Shown piece by piece: positions 61,329 to 64,000 of a DNA stretch of 64,000 nt. Made by a program: the position numbers and the translations under genes. Where the stretch lies: NCBI GenBank assembly GCA_016865505.2, contig AP025252.1, positions 1,984,001 to 2,048,000 of the forward strand. The letters run 5' to 3'. Within the stretch, counting starts at the first letter, position 1. Every line of letters begins with the position of its first letter. The notes under the pieces were generated by a model that was not told the origin of the DNA, searched no databases, and saw only the letters and a program-made list of their open reading frames with translations. Source of the DNA: Bryobacterales bacterium F-183. GTDB taxonomy: Bacteria > Acidobacteriota > Terriglobia > Bryobacterales > Bryobacteraceae.

Positions 61329-62609
61329 TTAGGCTTTGACTTTGTCGTAATCGAACGGCTCGTTGACCAGGTGATATTCCGGCTCGCCGTCCTTGGCGAG
61401 ATAGTACGTCACCAGGTTCGTACGCTGGAAGTCCGAAAGCTTGCGCGGTTGCGGGTCGCCGTCCACCCATTCGTACACCGGCACGTCCCACGGATTGAAC
61501 GTATCGGTCAACCCGCGCTCCTTGGCGATACGGAAAAGATTGACGTTGCCCGGCTCGTGCCCGCCCAGCCACATGCCGATCATGTCCAGCCGGAACTTGT
61601 CCTTGCTGAACATCACCATGTTCGTCAGAAAATCCTTGCCGATGCCAAACCCGTTGCCGTCGCGCGAATAGATGCCCTCAATCATCGCCAGACCCGTGTT
61701 CAGCGTACTCATGTTGTCGCAGGTCTTGTGCGCCCAGATCTCCTGGTGCATCGGACTCAGCTTCGCCGGGCTGTCGTACCGCGCGTACCCCATACGGCGG
61801 TGATTCTCAAAGTACCGGTTGATGCGCGGCTCCACGTTCTGGCTAATGTCCTGCTTCATAAAGTCCGGCACGCCGGTCACCATCGCCCAACCTGGGCAAA
61901 AGCGCACAAACGGCTTCACTACCAAGCCCTGCTCGTTCTTCACAGACAGGGTCATGCACATGCCGTGGGACTTCCACTTCGAGATATTCAGCAGCCAGGT
62001 GTCCGGCTCATTCACAGGCGCGTAGTGCGGGATGCGGCTATAGACCACGGAGTCATGCACCTTGGTCCAGGTCATGTCCAGGTCTTCTTTGAAGTTGCGG
62101 ACGCGACGCTCGGGCTCGTTCATCTCGATGCCCAGGCGTTCGTTGATGTCCACAAAGCCGCGGAAGTTCCAGGCATGGAAGTTGTTGGCTTCGATGAAGG
62201 TGAACTTCTTGAGCCCAACCTCCTTCATGCCCATCACCATGCCTTCATAAAACTGCGGGTCCGTACCCGTACCCCAGTGTTCGGCATTCGGACGGCTGTC
62301 GTCGCGAACGCTGGTGACGTTGGGCTTGAGGACGACGCGATGGCTCACCGGTATGCCGGGCTTGCCGTCCATGGGCACAAAGATCTCGCGAGCCAGCTTC
62401 AATCCAGCCTCGCGCTTGGACTCCTCATGCAGCTTGTGCGGGACCTTGGTCTTGACGATGAATACAGCCTTGGGATTTTGTTCGATGAACGGGTGCAGCG
62501 CGAAGTAAGGCTTAGGCTGGCGGGGAGCTGCGGTGCCGAGACCTGCGGCAGCGGCAGCACCGGCGGTGGCACGAAGGAAGTCGCGGCGGGAAGGGTTCAT
62601 CGTCACCAT
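61329..62609 (-). CDS. DUF362 domain protein with Tat signal
   Basis: 426 residues from ATG 62609, which has AGGGGC upstream; ATG 62600 is the alternative. Tat signal SRRDFLRATAGAAAAAGLG. The rest fits DUF362, a Fe-S cluster-associated domain with conserved VVLKPNVTSVR-like and NISKWKSHGMCMTLSVKNEQGLV segments (the latter typical of the fold). Exported DUF362 proteins with iron-sulfur partners are thought to be redox proteins, but no cysteine-cluster domain is visible here, so the call covers only the DUF362 part. Confidence 0.75.
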   Translation of the reverse strand: MVTMNPSRRDFLRATAGAAAAAGLGTAAPRQPKPYFALHPFIEQNPKAVFIVKTKVPHKLHEESKREAGLKLAREIFVPMDGKPGIPVSHRVVLKPNVTSVRDDSRPNAEHWGTGTDPQFYEGMVMGMKEVGLKKFTFIEANNFHAWNFRGFVDINERLGIEMNEPERRVRNFKEDLDMTWTKVHDSVVYSRIPHYAPVNEPDTWLLNISKWKSHGMCMTLSVKNEQGLVVKPFVRFCPGWAMVTGVPDFMKQDISQNVEPRINRYFENHRRMGYARYDSPAKLSPMHQEIWAHKTCDNMSTLNTGLAMIEGIYSRDGNGFGIGKDFLTNMVMFSKDKFRLDMIGMWLGGHEPGNVNLFRIAKERGLTDTFNPWDVPVYEWVDGDPQPRKLSDFQRTNLVTYYLAKDGEPEYHLVNEPFDYDKVKA

Positions 62610-62640
62610 GTTGCCCCTATTGTACTGCCGCCATAAGGCT

Positions 62641-62662
62641 CATTAATTAATATAACTTAATG
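62641..62662. repeat. AT-rich inverted repeat before the kinase-like gene
   Basis: CATTAA (62641-62646) and TTAATG (62657-62662) flank 10 nt of A/T-rich sequence, in a region far more AT-rich than the genome. It may mark the promoter region of the kinase-like gene or of the divergent DUF362 gene. Confidence 0.35.
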
Positions 62663-62693
62663 ATGGCGCGCTGGGGCGGCTCTCGCCTAGAGC

Positions 62694-62712
62694 TGTAGAA
62701 ACGCATTCTACA
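62694..62712. promoter_or_regulatory. inverted repeat, possible operator of the kinase-like gene
   Basis: TGTAGAA (62694-62700) and TTCTACA (62706-62712) form a 7-bp perfect inverted repeat around 5 nt, 28 bp before the kinase-like ATG. It could bind a dimeric regulator or form an RNA hairpin. Confidence 0.4.
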
Positions 62713-62740
62713 AATCGTTGATCAGAGGACATACTCAAGT

Positions 62741-63763
62741 ATGCCGCGCCTAGACTATGACACTCCATTTTCTGCCACCGACATCATGTCGATAACCATG
62801 TTGGCCTCATCGGTTTATCTGGTAACCGGCTTGGGTGACTCTTCGGTAGTGATCAAGGCCGAGAAGAAAGGCAACAAGCAGAAAGAACACATGATGAACA
62901 CCTTCCAGGTGATGCGGGTGGTGAGCCCCACCGCGAGAATAAAGATGCTGGAAAAGTCGGAAATTCAGGCCTTGACGCAATGGCTGAACCAGATTCGGGA
63001 CTATGCGCTCCACGACGACAGGGAAACGCAGAAGCTGATCTCCGACCTTGGAAGCGATCTTGTTCACACACAGCGCGTTCTTCTGAAGATGGAGACGATG
63101 AAGTTAGCGACCTTCGAGAACAACAACGACAAGGCATCAAAGAAGATTGGGAAGGCGCTCAATGCCCCGAACGGACTGGAGGACATGGGCATGATCATTG
63201 CGGCAGACATGTTCAGTGGGAACAACGACCGGTTCGATTTCGAAACGGTCCTAACTCCAGGCAGGGGCATAACGTGGAACGGGAAACAGCTGAACTACCT
63301 GTTTAATGTCGGCAACATCATGATCAATGAAACTGGTGAGGGCGCAAAGCTAGTCGGCATGGACCCATTCCACAACAGTACGGAATTCGCTGACCTCAAA
63401 CTGCCCGTGAATGACTCCTGGCCCTACAAAATCTTCCATCCGAGTACCCGTGCGTCCTTGGTGCCATATGTTGCGGACTTGTGTGCGTGGGACCTGAAGA
63501 AGGTGGTCGGCAAGACTACTGGCTTCATCTCTCGACATCGCCTGACCAAAGACGCCGCCGATCGTTTGGCGGTGGGCATGAACAAAGGCGCGGATTTGAT
63601 CGAGAGCCACTTCAAGCAGAAGTACAACAGACCGAATGTAGTACGTCCAGCCGGCTTGGCAAGCCGCGCGGACAAAGCCGGCTGGACATGGTTTACACAA
63701 GGTAGTTCACCGCAACAGCTTTTGAGTACCCTCACCGGCAACTCGCGGCGTCAGTACAACTAG
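62741..63763 (+). CDS. divergent kinase-like protein
   Basis: 340 residues. A glycine-rich strand plus lysine (VYLVTGLGDSSVVIKAE, K39) resembles a nucleotide-binding N-lobe. The likely catalytic loop is ADMFSGNNDRF (D163-R164). It is followed by NVGNIMI (N189, N192) and by LVGMDPF (D208), which together look like the D-R / N / metal-D layout of PI3/4-kinase- or Fam20-type kinases rather than HxDxxxxN protein kinases. No signal peptide. The middle (95-145) is helical. Standard protein kinase motifs are absent, so this is a structural guess. It is divergent from the DUF362 gene. Confidence 0.55.
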   Translation: MPRLDYDTPFSATDIMSITMLASSVYLVTGLGDSSVVIKAEKKGNKQKEHMMNTFQVMRVVSPTARIKMLEKSEIQALTQWLNQIRDYALHDDRETQKLISDLGSDLVHTQRVLLKMETMKLATFENNNDKASKKIGKALNAPNGLEDMGMIIAADMFSGNNDRFDFETVLTPGRGITWNGKQLNYLFNVGNIMINETGEGAKLVGMDPFHNSTEFADLKLPVNDSWPYKIFHPSTRASLVPYVADLCAWDLKKVVGKTTGFISRHRLTKDAADRLAVGMNKGADLIESHFKQKYNRPNVVRPAGLASRADKAGWTWFTQGSSPQQLLSTLTGNSRRQYN

Positions 63764-63766
63764 GCG

Positions 63767-64000
63767 CTACTTCGCGGCTTCACCGCCAGCACTGGTAGTA
63801 ATAGCTGGAGCGGGAACTGCGGCAGGTGCCGGATCCCGCTCATCCAGATGCTCCTTCACCTTCAGGTGCGGAACCCCTTCCTTCATCCATCCCGGTGCCG
63901 CGGCACCCTTCAGATGATGGTCGAAAAACTCCTTCATGCGCACCGTGTAATCCTTCTGATTCGCCGGTACCCGCAGACCATGATTCTCACCCTTGTACTG
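63767..64000 (-). CDS. S9 family peptidase, C-terminal fragment
   Basis: 77 codons to the TAG at 63769-63767, cut by the window edge. YKGENHGLRVPANQKDYTVRMKEFFDHHLKG carries the catalytic His region (ENHGL) and the C-terminal helix of prolyl-oligopeptidase-like S9 enzymes. A Pro/Ala-rich tail follows. It is probably a secreted peptidase of the acidobacterial amidohydrolase-S9 type. The catalytic Ser is outside the window. It ends 4 nt from the convergent kinase-like gene. Confidence 0.8.
   Translation of the reverse strand, partial: QYKGENHGLRVPANQKDYTVRMKEFFDHHLKGAAAPGWMKEGVPHLKVKEHLDERDPAPAAVPAPAITTSAGGEAAK

Noticed and set aside
61209-62636. 475-codon plus-strand frame over the DUF362 gene
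   Set aside because: Antisense shadow rich in His, Val and Arg; the minus-strand gene has a Tat signal, good start and terminator.
1-64000. CRISPR arrays, insertion sequences, rRNA, prophage
   Set aside because: No regularly spaced repeats, transposase motifs or rRNA-like sequence were seen; the ORF6N gene alone is not a prophage.

Overview
The window looks like one stretch of an acidobacterial chromosome, most likely from the Bryobacterales/Solibacter group (subdivision 3). This is inferred from gene content, not from a phylogenetic marker. The signs are a very large TonB-dependent receptor with an N-terminal carboxypeptidase-regulatory-like domain, two secreted DUF1080 (3-keto-disaccharide hydrolase-like) proteins, a Tat-exported sugar isomerase/epimerase, a PEP-CTERM protein, an ECF sigma factor followed by a Ser/Thr kinase with a TPR-like tail, a second kinase with an RDD membrane domain, and the C-terminus of an S9 peptidase. 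The DNA is GC-rich and densely coding. Several neighbouring genes overlap by 1-53 bp and no gene-free stretch exceeds 300 bp. There is no rRNA, CRISPR array or insertion sequence.

Layout. 1-5400: NarL-type response regulator, methyltransferase, class A beta-lactamase-like protein, DUF1080 protein, rimO, yacG, pgpA. 5400-8140: a propeller protein and a convergent B12-binding radical SAM enzyme around a shared terminator. 8160-13490 (minus): the transglutaminase / alpha-E / ATP-grasp operon, then a PpiC-type lipoprotein foldase and a secreted partner. 13600-19700: zinc-ribbon membrane protein, small secreted remnant, gamma-carbonic anhydrase, aspS, cinA and a caspase-like protein. 19700-25460: Xaa-Pro peptidase, Ku, Fpg/Nei glycosylase, TPR protein, PP2C phosphatase. 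25500-28960: a three-gene exported-protein operon and an ORF6N-domain gene with a repeated palindrome. 28960-31570: DUF1080 protein, esterase, tag, membrane coiled-coil protein. 31800-35260: TonB-dependent receptor. 35330-43955: polyprenyl synthase, kinases, tatD, PEP-CTERM protein, ECF sigma factor. 43950-48630: PspA / flotillin / NfeD-like / XRE operon with a tandem operator, and two divergent bacterial-PH membrane proteins. 48600-57725: sugar isomerase, ATP-grasp protein, DegQ-like protease, and a TolC-RND-adaptor efflux operon. 57777-63763: papain-like protease, tRNA-Leu(CAA), a large coiled-coil protein with tandem HNH-like zinc motifs, DUF362 protein and a divergent kinase-like protein. 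The window ends inside an S9 peptidase gene.

How the parts work together. Housekeeping functions (translation, lipid synthesis, DNA repair) are mixed with envelope systems (efflux, PspA/flotillin stress, secreted hydrolases, TonB uptake). The strongest candidates for undescribed biology are the ORF6N gene with the same 23-bp perfect palindrome upstream of and inside its reading frame, the tandem CxxC/DHxPP protein and its small partner, the SGNNDR kinase-like protein, the solo caspase-like protein, and the two-turn-spaced operator before the XRE gene. Several genes also have a -10-like hexamer 6-8 nt before the start codon, which suggests leaderless transcripts.
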